DNA from: Brachionus manjavacas
Lineage: Eukaryota > Rotifera > Eurotatoria > Ploima > Brachionidae
Direction of reading: 5' to 3'
Assembly (NCBI GenBank): GCA_019054805.1
Contig: JAHQIY010000004.1
Span: 8,378,501 to 8,442,500, forward strand
DNA length: 64,000 nt
Part shown: piece by piece, positions 1 to 11,901 of the stretch
Numbering within the stretch: the first letter of the stretch is position 1
Layout: every line of letters begins with the position of its first letter
The notes under the pieces: generated by a model
Told to the model about the DNA's origin: nothing
The model's database searches: none
Seen by the model: only the letters and a program-made list of their open reading frames with translations
Made by a program: the position numbers and the translations under genes

Positions 1-557
1 TATAAAATATTGAATAAATATATTTAAATACGAAAATATCAGAATTTTAATGAAGTATTTTTTTGATTGACAAAGCTATCGTTTTCAGTCGTTAGCAAAC
101 AAACTTTATTCTAGATTTTTGTACCTATCAATGTCCCTAACAAATCTAGTTATGTCTTACTAGAATGCCCTTCAAGCTTATGCATCATTAACTGTTAGTG
201 TTTTAAAAAAATTTTCGACATTTCTAAAAACTTATTCCCATTTTTTTCAGATATGGAATCTGTCAAAGCCAATTCCGATATTAAGTTCTGTAGTTAAAAC
301 TACAGCAGATAATTTAATAATAACAATTATTATAAAAAATTGAAGAAAGCTATCTATAAAGAACATCTGAATGATAAAAAAATTGAATGGAGTTGTTTTT
401 TCGGTAAATGCAAAGATCATTTGTCCATAAAAAAATTTCTTTGTATTGACTTCGCGATTTGAATCTTAAATCTCAAAGGATCATGCTGTCAATTTAACAT
501 ATTTTTGATAAAAAAAATTTTTTCAGTCATTAATAAAAATAATAATTCTAAACAATA
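1..557. other. AT-rich spacer, no gene seen
   Basis: No open frame of useful length, no RNA gene and no repeat that I can recognise. The stretch ends at the left terminus of the Mutator-like element. Confidence 0.5.
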
Positions 558-1732
558 GGGTCTACCTTTTCAACACAAAAAAATAACCATTCAACACAAT
601 TTCAAAACGCTCAACACAAAATGATTTCTTCTCAACACAAAAGTTAAAATTTGAAAAAAAAACTTATGGCACAAAAATTAAAAATGAAGAAATGCATTCA
701 ACACATAAAATTATTTTAAAAAAAAACACTAAACACAAAAATGCTTTTTAAGTAGCTTCAAAAATTTTTAAAAAAGTTGAATGAATATATTCTCTTAATG
801 GACCGAAATTTAACAAAAATTAATTTCAATTTTTTTCTAATTGAAATAATATGTTTTTATTTAGAAATGAATTTAAGAAATAATAAACAAATTGCTTACT
901 TAATCCAAGATAAACCAAAAAAAAGGCGTAATAAAAAGATCGCAAAGGTTGCTGACAACTCATTAGAGGATGCTGACCCTTTGCCATCAACAGCAAAAAA
1001 TCGCAAAAAAAAAGACGTTAGTCCAAGTCCCAGTCCAAAAATATCTAGTCAAAATTCCACTTCAAACATATCTAATCCAAATCTCAGTTTCGCCAACTCA
1101 TGCGCTAATTCCAGTCACAAATCCTTAAGCCCTAGTTCCAGTTTCAAATCCTCAAGCACTAACTCGAGTCCTAAAAACTCAAGTCCATCAAAAAATGAAT
1201 CTGCATCAATGTTAGAAATTTCTTATTCGATTAAGACTAATTTGCCGTGGTGCCTAGGCCTTCAAAGTGTTACATTAAACTGGATAAAAAAATGGCTTGT
1301 TGGGAAAATTTTAAAAAAATTTATTGAAGAACTTATTTATTCAATTGCGTTTATAAAGTTAACCTCAACAGTAAGAAATGTTCTTGCAAGTTTTCCACTA
1401 AATTAGGATATTGTGCACATATATTGTCATTAAAAGAACTTTTTAAAAAAAAGGACCAATTTGTCAATAAACCTAAAAGAGGTAGAGCAAAAAATGCGGG
1501 AAAATGGTTTTCTAAGGACTAGTTTTTTTAATATCTTTTTTTAAGCTTCGAAATATACTTTATTATCATTATTATAAAAATTTAAATTTAAAACTTATTT
1601 TATTATAAATTTTTTTGTGTTAAATGTTTTTTTTTTTAAATACAATTTTTTGTGATTACAAGAAATCGTATTGTGTTGAATATTTTTTTCATTGTGCTAA
1701 TCAGAAATTGATTGTGCTGAAATAATATTCCC
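558..1732 (+). mobile_element. Decayed Mutator-like element with SWIM-finger remnant
   Basis: Both ends carry clusters of the short motif TCAACACAA, direct at the left (580-735) and inverted at the right (1611-1720). The termini match as GGG, nine bases, then TCARCACAA. Flanks resemble an imperfect duplication (ATTCTAA on both sides). Inside, the frame starting at 1373 encodes CSCKFSTKLGYCAH, which fits the CxC...CxH SWIM zinc finger typical of MULE transposases, followed by a basic tail (KPKRGRAKNAGKW) ending at the stop near 1518. A second frame (777-1406) holds another basic block and a Ser/Asn/Pro-rich stretch. It does not join the SWIM frame and that frame has a stop at 1325, so the gene is broken. 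The superfamily rests on the SWIM motif and end structure; most of the DDE domain is missing. Confidence 0.65.
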
Positions 1733-1899
1733 ATTCTAATATATTAAAAAATATCTTTCGACAATAAATTTTGAATTTTAAGGCCGAGGTGTCATTTTTT
1801 ATCCAAAAAATTCTTGATTAAATTCTAGATTTTAGTTCCGAGGAACCCTTTACAGCTTTTTTTTCCTATATTGCCTATCTGAATGATAACAGGTTGTCT

Positions 1900-1975
1900 T
1901 GTAGCCGTTGGCCGAGGAGATTAAGGGATTAAAGAAGTAGATCTTTGAGTGTATCATGGATAAAGTGTTGAATTT
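1900..1975 (+). repeat. tRNA-like A-box segment, possible SINE head
   Basis: The sequence TGGCCGAGGAGATTAAGG resembles the A box of Leu/Ser tRNAs. I see no convincing B box downstream and no cloverleaf, so this is at most a degenerate SINE fragment. Confidence 0.3.
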
Positions 1976-2414
1976 TTTGTGATAGACGGAGAAAATTTTA
2001 ATGTCCGCTTTATCTTTTGTTGCTTCGTCATTTACTCAAAACCCATTTTAGTTTCTTCTTCTAGGTTATCAATTTATCCATTTAGCACTAGAAGCATTTT
2101 TTCGTTTTTTTATTATTCAAATAATTATAAAAAATATAAGAAATTTTACCAAAATCTAACTTTTTTAAAGAAAAAGATAAAATCTACATAATTCAAAATA
2201 TTGATTTGTTTGAAAAAAATGATTCAGAATATAACGATGTAAATTTTTTAAAACGAAGTCATAATGACTCGTTTTGTGCTTCTAGTCTTTATAATAATAT
2301 GGAACCAAAATTTCGCCATTCATGAGAAGATCACATACATATTTGGCCCGGAAGCATATTTAGTCAACTAGTTTACCAATGTAACCAACAATTTTTCTCC
2401 TTGATTATCTAGTT

Positions 2415-2450
2415 TTCCTCAAAGGAGCTTTTGCTCGATAATATTTTTAA
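2415..2450 (+). mobile_element. LINE 3' tail remnant
   Basis: AAAGGAGCTTTTGCTCGATA followed by A/T-rich sequence resembles the 3' ends at 45890, 54615 and 55555 (AAGGAGC...GCTCGGTACAGA plus AAATA repeats). No coding part is recognisable upstream. Confidence 0.4.
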
Positions 2451-2754
2451 TAAAATATTAAAAAAAATTAATAGGATCTATAGGATTAATAGGATTCACA
2501 AATAAAATCTTTTGAAGAAACAGAATTACTGTCTAATAACGCAATAATAATTTATTAATAATAATAAAAGTTTTTAATATAATTTTTAATATGTTATTAA
2601 TCATCCGATATTTTAAAAGAATAACAAAAGCATGGCTAAATTTTAAGTTAAATGTGAAACTTTTCAAGAGTAAATATCTTCCAAAATTTCTCTGAATAAA
2701 AAAAAAATTCGGATAAATTTAAAAAATTCAAAAATTCAAAACAATCTCTTAAAA

Positions 2755-5520
2755 ATGGATTACTCGAATGATCTAAAATTCCGACTGGAAAAAAATGATA
2801 TTTTGGATGTAATCGAAGAATTTAAACTCGATAAAGAAACCATTTTGGAATCATTGCAAACAAATCCGAACATTCTTTGCTCAAACGATTCATTTTTGTT
2901 TGTTTATTTTGAGAAAAGTGCTTGCTTTTTAGCTCTAAGTTTAAATCACCTTTGCAAGAATAAAGATGCTCCTTTCAAGCAATCTTTTCAAGTATGATCA
3001 AAAAAAATTCGCTTGATTTATTAAGAATTTAAATTTAAAGCTTTTGCAATTAAATGAGGCTCCAGTTGGTCAGCTTAATAAGTGTTTAATCAACCAAGCA
3101 GGAACTTATATTCTCCTGGCATATGAAAAAAGTATTTTCTGTGTTGAATTGCCTCTTAAATGGGGCAAATTTTACCAATTTGATGGCGGTAGACAGAACA
3201 TTATGTGCAAGTAATAATCAAAATGAACTAATATTTTAATTACTTTTTTATATTCAAAAGAACTATTAAATTTAATCCTTACAAAAATTCGTCGATATTA
3301 GATGTAATTTGGCACACAAAACTGGATGACAATCTCATTGTCTGCTTAGGTGCTGATTGCCGAGTAAAAATTTATCGATTGTCTAATCCATTGAACCCAG
3401 TGAAAGAGTTTCATTTATCAAGTTCTTTGGAAAAAGAACCATCTGCTAAAGGTAAAATAGATTAAAGATGAAAATTTATTTTAATTTTTCTGATTTTCAG
3501 GACCAGACTTTTTATGCCTGGATATGGGTACCAAATTTGAGTTCAATGAAAAAATTGCTTTTCCAATTTTTGTGCAGAGGGCCGATTCTGTAATCGAATG
3601 CTTAATTGATTACGGATTGTATATATTTAATTAGTATTTTTCTTTATTTATTTGGTCATTTTAAGACAGAATTTTGAATACATTGGACCCTTGAGTGTGA
3701 AACCGTACCATGACGAAATCGAACAAGCGAAAATTCAATCATTTTTATGCTTGCCTGGTCATCCCAATTGTCTAGTCTTCTATTTATCAAATGGAATGAT
3801 CTATCATGCTGTTTTGATAACCAATACCAAGGACTTAAATTTTGAACTTGTTACAAGTGTAATTCTTTATAGGTAAATTGAAGTTTAGGGTCGAATTTTA
3901 GTGATCAGGATCAAAAAATGTAATCAAATAAAGGTTTTTAATAGATTATTAACTATAATTTTAATTTATATAAATCAATGCACAGGCATTTTTTCATGTT
4001 CAATCAATCAATGTTTTAGACTAAATCAAGTATTTTGCATAATTTTGCATTACAATATTTTGAAAAGTTTAAATCAGCTTTTAATAATAATCACAAAATT
4101 TTGATCATCAACTTCAATTTGCATTTTAAAAGTATATTTTTTTTATTGTCAATTTCATTTTTGTTAAGTTTAACGAAGATGATGAGATTGAAGAGGATGC
4201 TGTTTTAGTTGTTTATGAAACTTTTCATTTTTCTGAACATATAGAAAATGTTCCATCGATTAAACTGTTTAAAGATCCGTCAATTAATTCAAGATATTTT
4301 ATCAAGCATGCAAATGGTTTGCATTCGGTCCATCTAAAATGGTTAAAAGAATTGGAAGGTGCTTTTAAAAATGAAAGTATGACTAAAATAAAAAATTTAA
4401 AATAAATAAATTATTTGCAATCCAGATTTGACCGATTTCAATGAAACAGAATTGTGTGAATTAAGCAATTTAATTTCAACAAATCCACTATTCCAACAGT
4501 ATGGCTTTATTTTTTCAAAGCAAAATTTTACTAATTTGAATTTTCAAGACAAAGCCACAATTTTCTGCTTGGTTTAACAGTAATTTACGATTTTGGTAAG
4601 ACAAGACGATCTTTGGTTTGTTTGGATAATCAAGCAAAATTCATTTGCAAAAATATTGAGTAATTTTTAAAAATAAATAAAGCTGAATTTCTAAACAGTG
4701 GATAAATGTCTAGATTTTTGAGTGAAGAAGAGAATGGCGAAACTGAGAACAAATTCTCAAGTTATGTAGTTGATCTATTAAAAAGAAATTCAAATATGCC
4801 TTTATTATTGTAAATTTTATTTATTTATTAATTTTGATTTTTATTATTTAAATTAGAACAAACTTGGAGCATGAATTACCTGAAGCTGAATTGAAAATGG
4901 TTTCACAAAAAATTGTCAATTTAATCAGAAATGAGTATATTGAACGACAAAAAAAAGTCATGTTGGAATTTCAGAAACGAAATAAAATTCTTAAAAGCCG
5001 TGAAAAACTCCAAAATGAATCCATAGCTGATTTAAATAACAAGTTAAATAAACTGAAAGAAAATAAAGATAATCTGAATCAATTGCATCAAACTATCGCT
5101 CAAAAGCAAAAAGTTTTAGAGAATCGAATGGAAAATGTGTTCAAGAGATTATTCACTGAAAATAAAATTCCGATAAACGATAGCGAAAAAAAAGTTTACG
5201 TAGAGCTAAAAACAATGCATAGCAATCTAAAAGAAACGCAAGAAAATATTATAAACGTAAGCTTCTAGAATTGATTGATATTAATTTATAAAAAAAATTT
5301 TCTTCAGAAAACAGCCAATTTAAATCAAATAAAAGAAAAACCTCAATCGGTTAGTTATGATGAACAAGAGCTGCTTCAAATAAAAAAAATGCTAAAAAAT
5401 GAGTAAAATTATTTTAAAAGATGAATAATTTTTTTTTACTTTTTTTTTTTAATACCAAGGTCTGAAAAAATAAATGAGTTAATTAGAAAAACAGAAATAT
5501 TGAAGTCAACAGTTGGATAA
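2755..5520 (+). CDS. NUP88: Nucleoporin NUP88 (12 exons, about 650 aa)
   Basis: Component of the cytoplasmic face of the nuclear pore, where NUP88 family members work with NUP214 and NUP62 in CRM1-linked export. I place exons at 2755-2991, 3041-3210, 3261-3451, 3501-3618, 3666-3858, 4169-4376, 4426-4498, 4549-4659, 4714-4809, 4857-5256, 5308-5402 and 5460-5520; all phases close. Family matches from memory: CVELPLKWGK in exon 2 (ELPKRWGK in human), SFLCLPGHPNCLVFYLSNGM in exon 5, and SRYFIKHANGLHSVHLKWL in exon 6. Residues from about 470 to the end form the expected Glu/Lys-rich coiled coil. Human NUP88 is 741 aa, so this is somewhat short. Most introns are about 50 bp; intron 5 is about 310 bp. 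The start is the first ATG of exon 1, preceded by A/T-rich sequence. Confidence 0.9.
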
Positions 5521-8500
5521 AAATTTTAATTAAATATAAACATAACATTTAATCTTTTTTTCATAGAATTTAATCAAATAAATTTTAATGTATAATTATA
5601 AATTTGATGTCTGTTTATCAAAAAGAAAGATTTTTTAATTTAAAGTAGAGGTTTGACTATTAAAAGCTTCCAAGCCGTCTAGACTTGAATATCTGGGTCT
5701 AATATTGGAATTCTATACTGCATATCTACTTTTAAAAAAAATTTAAATTTGATAATTTATTGCATATGATCATTTATCATAAATATTTATAATCAATACG
5801 ATGTTAGAAAAAATGATTTTCAAAGATATTTAACTATGGTTTGACTGAAAAAATCTAAATATATGATTAAGAAAAAAGAAAAATTTAGCCCATTTGGCTC
5901 CTTGAAACTAAAATTTAATAAACTAACAAATATATTTAAATCATATCTTTAAATCTTACCTTAAAAATTTGAAGTAAATAGTTTCTGATTTATTAATAAA
6001 AATAAATGAATTATTTATGAGTTTAAAGTCAATTTTTTACTTTATTTTATAAAATCTTTTCAAGTTTGTGCTTCTTCAATCTTCAATAACCTTATAATGC
6101 ATTTCTTACACCACACTTTTTTTAATAATTTTTTTTCAGGAACATTTTATTTATGATTAATAGAAAATAAAAAAAATAAATTTTTAGATTTATTCTTAAT
6201 TATCATAAATAAGCAAAAGATAGAATGGTGGTAGAATTATGAGGCACAAAAAATCTTGACTAAAATCCTTTTCAGTTCCGTATATTTTCTTGATCAAGTT
6301 TAGAATCGGATCATGCAAAACCTTAAAAGTAAAAATTAGGATTTTCTAAGAAAGTTAAGATTTTTTAATAAGATCATTTATGTTTTTTAATAAAACAATT
6401 TTGATAAAAATACAATAATTTCAATAAAATATGGAATCAACAAATGATCTAAACTAGATTATATTTTGGAATGATAAGAAAATATTAAGGTTTTATGGTA
6501 AATTTGACTATCTTTCAGTTTCTCGTTAACTTACTAAATTAAAAAATGACTCTAGCATTCCCAATTATAACAAAGAAATCTTTATTAGCCATAGATTACA
6601 AATCAAAAGGAACATTTTTAATTCAAAAAATACAATATAATAATAATAATAAATAAGCTACGGCAAGCATGCTTGCGAAGACGTCTTAATAGAAAGACAT
6701 CTATGGTAGCTAGATGCATTGAAATCTAGTTACATAAACAACGTTATTAATAGTTTTCTTTTTAAATATAGACAGATCTAAAAAAAAAAAAAAACATAAC
6801 AAATTACAACGAGATCGAGAACAAAACAATCCATTACACAATCATCAAAAAAAATAAATATCCTTAACTTTATAACCTCCTTAAATTTCCCCAAGTCCAC
6901 CGGAATATTTCCATGCATCGAGTCTTTTCTTGAACTGGTTTACAGTCGAGGCATCGATTACTTTCTCATTACGAAATTATTTGAAAGTTCTTTTTTTTCT
7001 CTAAAAAAAACATTTTAGATGCTTTAAAATTGTTAAACCATGTCTGATCTATGAAAATAAAACAAATATTACAATATAAAATAATATAATCGTATACATA
7101 AATTGAAAATGAACATGATGATGAGCTTCTCTAAATTTTAAAGATATCTTTTGAATAAATACAATTTTGAATTTTTTTTCATCTTTTACTTTATTAATAC
7201 CTTTACCTTTACCTTAACTGAACTTTTATGAAATCTGAGTTTTCCTTGTTGATCTTAATTTTTTCATCTTAGTCTTATCTTAGTCTTAGTTTTATTTTCT
7301 AAGATCTGGTAGTTTCTTAAAAGATTTTTAAAATAATATTTTTCGATTAATCTAAAATTTCGTTTAAGATTTTCTTAAAAAATCGTAGTAAATTAATAAT
7401 TCCTAAGATAATTGTTTAAGAAACCAAAGGACTGTTATAACAATTTAGGATGCTGCATTTACCTAAAGATTCCTCTAGAATTTTCTCATGAAATATTCGG
7501 TTCAGAATATTTTAACATTTATAATATATAAATGATCATTTAGATCTAGATTATTTTTAGTCTGTATTTTTTCTGTCAGATTTTTTTTTTTTCCTGTGCC
7601 TATGAAACCTTAATCTTGAATGTAAAATTTTACATTTTCATTTTTTTTATGAAAAAAAAAAGATATGTCCAAATTTTTTTAAAATCTAAAACCAGATTGA
7701 CCTGCCTTAAAATTAATTTAAAAGTTGGATTTTATCGTTGGTTGTATAGCCAAGAAAAAGAAAATGGTCTGAGTGGCAATTACATCATGAGGAATCAGCG
7801 AAGCGGATAGATTTTTAAATAAAAATTAGAATTATTAGTCTGTAATAATTATTTGATGAACTTATTTTGGGCTATTTTTTACTCCACATCCCATTAAGAA
7901 ATCTTTAAAGCACAAATAGTAATCACACAATAATCAAGACATGTCTATGTTATTCAAGGGTATACGATTTATTAAATCAAAGCTAAAGTTTTTTAATATT
8001 TGCTTTTTTTTCTTAAATTTTTACAAAATATTTTCTAGTTTTCAAAGCTTGAAATAAAACTTTGGCCAAAAATAATTTTTAATGCATTTTTGTTAATTTA
8101 AATTATTTTAAATAATTTCTTTTTTTTCTAATAGTAACCATAGAGTTTCATTTTAAATTTTATTTATAATAAGTTAAGGGAATGACAACAATAAGAGGAA
8201 ATCTCGAAAATTGCCTTTTTTGTGTCTATTATTATATTATCAAAAATAAAGTGCACGGAAAATTTAAAGCTAAAAAAACCCACCCATAATTCAAGTTTAC
8301 TTTTTCTCTTGCATTGTAAATTTATCAGCTTCAAAAAAAGCTGTGCATTACTGCATTATATTGCAAAAGTAGAGAATTATTATTTTATCAAAAGAATAGC
8401 TTTTCTCATTCACTACTTGTTTTTATATGAATTATATAGATATTGCAACTGCAATTTATAAAAATTAAAGCATCAAAGCGTTGTTTTTGGTTGATGAAAA

Positions 8501-8582
8501 ATTTCGACTAAAAATCTTTTATAATACATGTGCTGATTTTTCCAAATTTTTTTATTTAGAATTTGAAAGAAAAACATTTAAA
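5521..8582. other. Spacer between NUP88 and VDAC
   Basis: About 3 kb of A/T-rich DNA. An AATAAA near 5577 could serve NUP88. The only recognisable element is the minus-strand LINE 3' end at 6590-6995. Short frames at 7616-7810 and 8222-8461 have no family signature. The part just before 8583 is probably VDAC 5' UTR. Confidence 0.5.
6590..6995 (-). mobile_element. LINE 3' end with C-terminal ORF remnant
   Basis: On the minus strand the frame at about 6985-6878 reads NEKVIDASTVNQFKKRLDAW and then a few residues to a stop. This is the usual end of a non-LTR retrotransposon reverse-transcriptase ORF (VDxFKxRLD). It is followed toward lower coordinates by a 3' UTR that recurs at 10665-10745, and by an ATT-rich tail. 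Only the 3' end is present. Confidence 0.65.
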
Positions 8583-9771
8583 ATGGCTCCACCACAATAC
8601 TCTGACTTAGGCAAAACAGCCAAAGATCTTTTCAACAAGGGATATAGTAAAAGAGAATTTTTTTTTCAAAGTTTAAATAAAATTAACTCTTTATTTCTAA
8701 AGATTACGGAACTGTCAAGCTTGACGTTAAAACCAAAACCCAGAATAACATTGACTTCAACATCACTGGTGAACACAACATTGACTTTCAAAAATCTCTG
8801 GCCACCTTAGAGGCCAAATATAAGTCAGCTTCCCAAGGCTTGACTTTTGTTGAAAAATGGAACACTGACAACATTCTCAAATCTGAGATCACTCTTGAAG
8901 ACAAATTGACCCAAGGCCTCAAAATAGGTTTAGACACCTCTTTTTCACCAGCATCTGGGTAAATTTTGGTCTTCGAATTCTTTCAAATGTTTTAGTATTC
9001 GTTAAGCTAGAAAGTATTTTGTTTATTTAGAAAATAGAGAAGCATCGGAGGCCAAGGAAGCACTTAATTTAAGCGTAGCTTACAAATTTTCCAACAATTT
9101 CAATGCTAGGTTAAGATTTAGTTATTCAGCTAAGCGGTACTAAAACAATAAAAATAAAAGTTTAAAGTTTATAAAAAAATTTTGAAAATAGAAAAAAAAC
9201 TGGCGTCCTCAAAACATCGTATAAACACGATAAATTTTTGTTGAATACAGATGTTGATTTGGATCTTTCAGGACCAGTTGTCCATAATTCCTTTGTAGTT
9301 GGTCATTTGGGATGGCTGTTTGGTTTGCAAACAACCTTCGATACTGCCAAGTCTCAATTGACAAGAAGCAACTTCGCTGTTGGATACCAAGGAAATGATT
9401 TTACTTTGCACACCAATGTAAATGATGGAACCGAAGTGGGTGGCTCGATCTACCAACGCATTAACAGTGATCTTGACATGGGTGTTTCTTTGTCATGGTC
9501 TTCAGTTAATAATCAAGCTAGATTTGCTTTGGCTACTAAGCATCAATTGCACAAAACTGCGTCTGTTCAAGCTAAAGTTAACAACTTGAGTCAGATCGGT
9601 TTAGCCTACAGTCAACAATTAAGAGATGGTAAAATTAAGTTAATTTATAATGTGAGTTGAATTTAATTCCCATTTGAAGGTGTCAAATTGGTTTTGTCCA
9701 CTTTAATCGATGCCAAAAATATCAATGGTGGTGGCCATAAATTGGGTCTCGGTTTGGAGTTGAATGCTTAA
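8583..9771 (+). CDS. VDAC: Mitochondrial porin VDAC (5 exons, one extra hairpin exon)
   Basis: Outer-membrane voltage-dependent anion channel, passing metabolites and ATP/ADP. Exons: 8583-8646, 8703-8958, 9038-9136, 9192-9628, 9680-9771. The N terminus [21 protein letters not shown] and the segments [44 protein letters not shown] and [14 protein letters not shown] are classic VDAC. With all exons the product is 315 aa; canonical VDACs are about 283. The excess is exactly exon 3 (99 nt, phase-preserving). Joining exon 2 to exon 4 gives 282 aa and restores the canonical SPxxGKK junction. Exon 3 encodes alternating polar/hydrophobic residues ([19 protein letters not shown]), like two beta-strands. 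It could be a cassette exon. AATAAA lies near 9849. Confidence 0.93.
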
Positions 9772-10664
9772 ATAATATCAATTTTTTCAAAAGCGTCTAT
9801 ATTAAAGACTCGTCTTAATAATTTAAAATTCTTCGTCATTTGCAAAATTAATAAATAGTTTATAGTACTTTTTTACTTTTTTTGAAATTTATTTATCAAA
9901 CAATTTTAGGCACCAAATGAGTCTCCGAAGCTTTTCGGTTAAACTGCACGATTTTCTTTATCTACGATAACGAAAACCTAGTTCATGTGCATAGTTCTAA
10001 ATTTAAATCAAAAATTAATTTATATTTTTTAAATAATCAAATTCTTCATCTACCAAGTACGGCAAATAATCGTTATATTGATTAAGTGTTGAGGTTCGAT
10101 TTTTAAAGAATCTTGGAAAATAGATGTTAATTTGCTCTATAGAGAAAAGTCAAAAAAATATTAGATATTATTTGATAAGAAATGACGGTATAAATGATAC
10201 TAGTGAAGTTTTTACATGAGTTAAAAAATAACTCTAGTTTTTTTTGGATAAGTGATGTAATTCATTTTTTGGAGAAATTCAGGAGATTGGAAGAGTTTTT
10301 TAAGATTTATCATGATTACTTTAATTATTAGCTAAAATCACTTCCAAGTTAATTTTTTCAAAAATAAGATATTGCCATTGAAGATTTAATTAAGTTAGTA
10401 ATAACATCCTGTTGATTTATCTTAATAACTTTCAGACTTTTGGTAATTTTCAAAAAAGACATTCATTTTAGCAAAAAAAATTAAATTAAATGAAATGGTA
10501 AAAAAATGAGACAACTTGGTAACTAATTCATTTTATTAATAAATTCATGTAAAAACTTTACTCCATTATAAATGATATAGATTTTTTTAATTATTAGTAA
10601 TAATTTAAAAAATTGTATTAGTAATAATATTGCTATTTAGTCATGTTAATAATTTCAATATTTA

Positions 10665-10745
10665 GAAGCTACAGTAAGCAAGCTTGTGGCAATGTCTTGC
10701 TAGAAAGAAAAATATGGTAGCTAAAGCGCAGAAATCTAGGAATTT
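10665..10745 (-). repeat. Copy of LINE 3' UTR seen at 6657-6730
   Basis: The stretch with GCTACAGTAAGCAAGCTTG, TCTTGCTAGAAAGA and ATGGTAGCTA matches 6658-6728 with scattered changes. The copy at 6658 is adjacent to a LINE ORF end, which gives orientation and identity. Confidence 0.55.
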
Positions 10746-11735
10746 TCAAGACCTAAAATTACGATTTTTGTTTTATTTCTTTTGAGGACAGGAGATATGA
10801 TTTAGTTTACACCAATAATTGTATTTTTTTGCAGTGGATTTTATATTTCCTCTTAGTTATTAACTTAATTATTGCATTGAGCCACTTTGAGATCTAGAAA
10901 CACGGCTCGGAATGGCAAGTTTGGCTAGTAATTCTGGTTTTTTTACTAGATGTGGACAGCGTCGACATGGTTAACAAAATACTTGTCCCTTTCATGAATA
11001 TGTTTAATTATTAGAAAAAACTTTACCAAAAATAAACAATTTTAAATCTTTTACTTAAAAAATATATTTCCAAAATTAAGATTTTTTTTAAAGAAAATAT
11101 GACAATTTTTTTCTTAGATAAACCGAAATAAAAATAAAAACAAAAATTAATTTAAAATTTTCGTTAATTCATGTATTTTGGCTTTTATGATTTTATAGAT
11201 TTCTACAAAATTTTTTAAAAACTACAGAGATGAACCTAAATTAGATAAAATCTTCGTATTTAATCACCGCTGTTTTTTTATTTTTAATTTGCTTGATGTG
11301 GTTCATCAACTGAATGAATTGTCTAACAAAAATAATTTGTTTATTTTTCAATGATTAATGATGAAATCAAATTTGAGATATATGAATTCAAATGAGTTTA
11401 AAAATAAATATTAAACAAATTTAAAAATTTAAATTTCAAGACACGTTTAGTTTAATAATCAATTTTATTGTTGTTAAATTTAAACAATTTCTTTTAATAA
11501 TTTTGATATTAAAATGATTAATTCGATATTAGATTTTATTAATATTCTCTTTGAGCATTATAGGTATTTTTTTTTATTTTTATCTTCTAGATCTAATTCT
11601 AATATTTAAAAATATTTAATATATTTGAATAAGAAAGTTAAGAACGCATTAAGTAAAGAAGAAAAACCTTTTTTGCTGATTAATATTTAACACTAATTTT
11701 TGAACAAATTTATTTTAATGTGTTGTTTTTTTTTG

Positions 11736-11800
11736 GCCTCTTGCGGGAATCAAACATTCGACCTTCTGCTCAAAAGACTTAAGCAAACGAAGTGCTAAAA
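11736..11800 (-). repeat. tRNA-like SINE fragment
   Basis: On the minus strand GAAGGTCGAATGTTTGATTC followed by CCGC resembles a tRNA T-arm/B box. The segment before it (AGTCTTTTGAGCAGA) resembles the matching part of the SINE head at 48061-48095. It is too degenerate for a functional tRNA. Confidence 0.4.
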
Positions 11801-11901
11801 TTTTTATCTTTATTTCAAATCAAGTAAAAAAATTTGATGAAAAATTTTAAAGCGATTTATTTTAAAATTTACAAACCGGATCTAATATAATAATTAAATT
11901 T

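Larger units (their letters stand above)
9772..11901. other. Spacer between VDAC and MLH1 (convergent genes)
   Basis: Gene-free A/T-rich DNA. It contains a LINE 3' UTR fragment at 10665-10745 and a tRNA-like segment at 11736-11800. VDAC ends and MLH1 ends face each other across it. I see nothing else supportable. Confidence 0.5.

Noticed and set aside
777-1110. Host Ser/Pro-rich nuclear protein
   Set aside because: It lies inside an element with motif-array ends and a SWIM finger, so it is transposon sequence.
7616-7810. 64-codon frame ending QEKENGLSGNYIMRNQRSG
   Set aside because: The last third looks protein-like but there is no family match, splice context or neighbour to support a gene.
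8222-8461. 79-codon frame before VDAC
   Set aside because: Composition of random A/T-rich DNA; VDAC start is clear at 8583.
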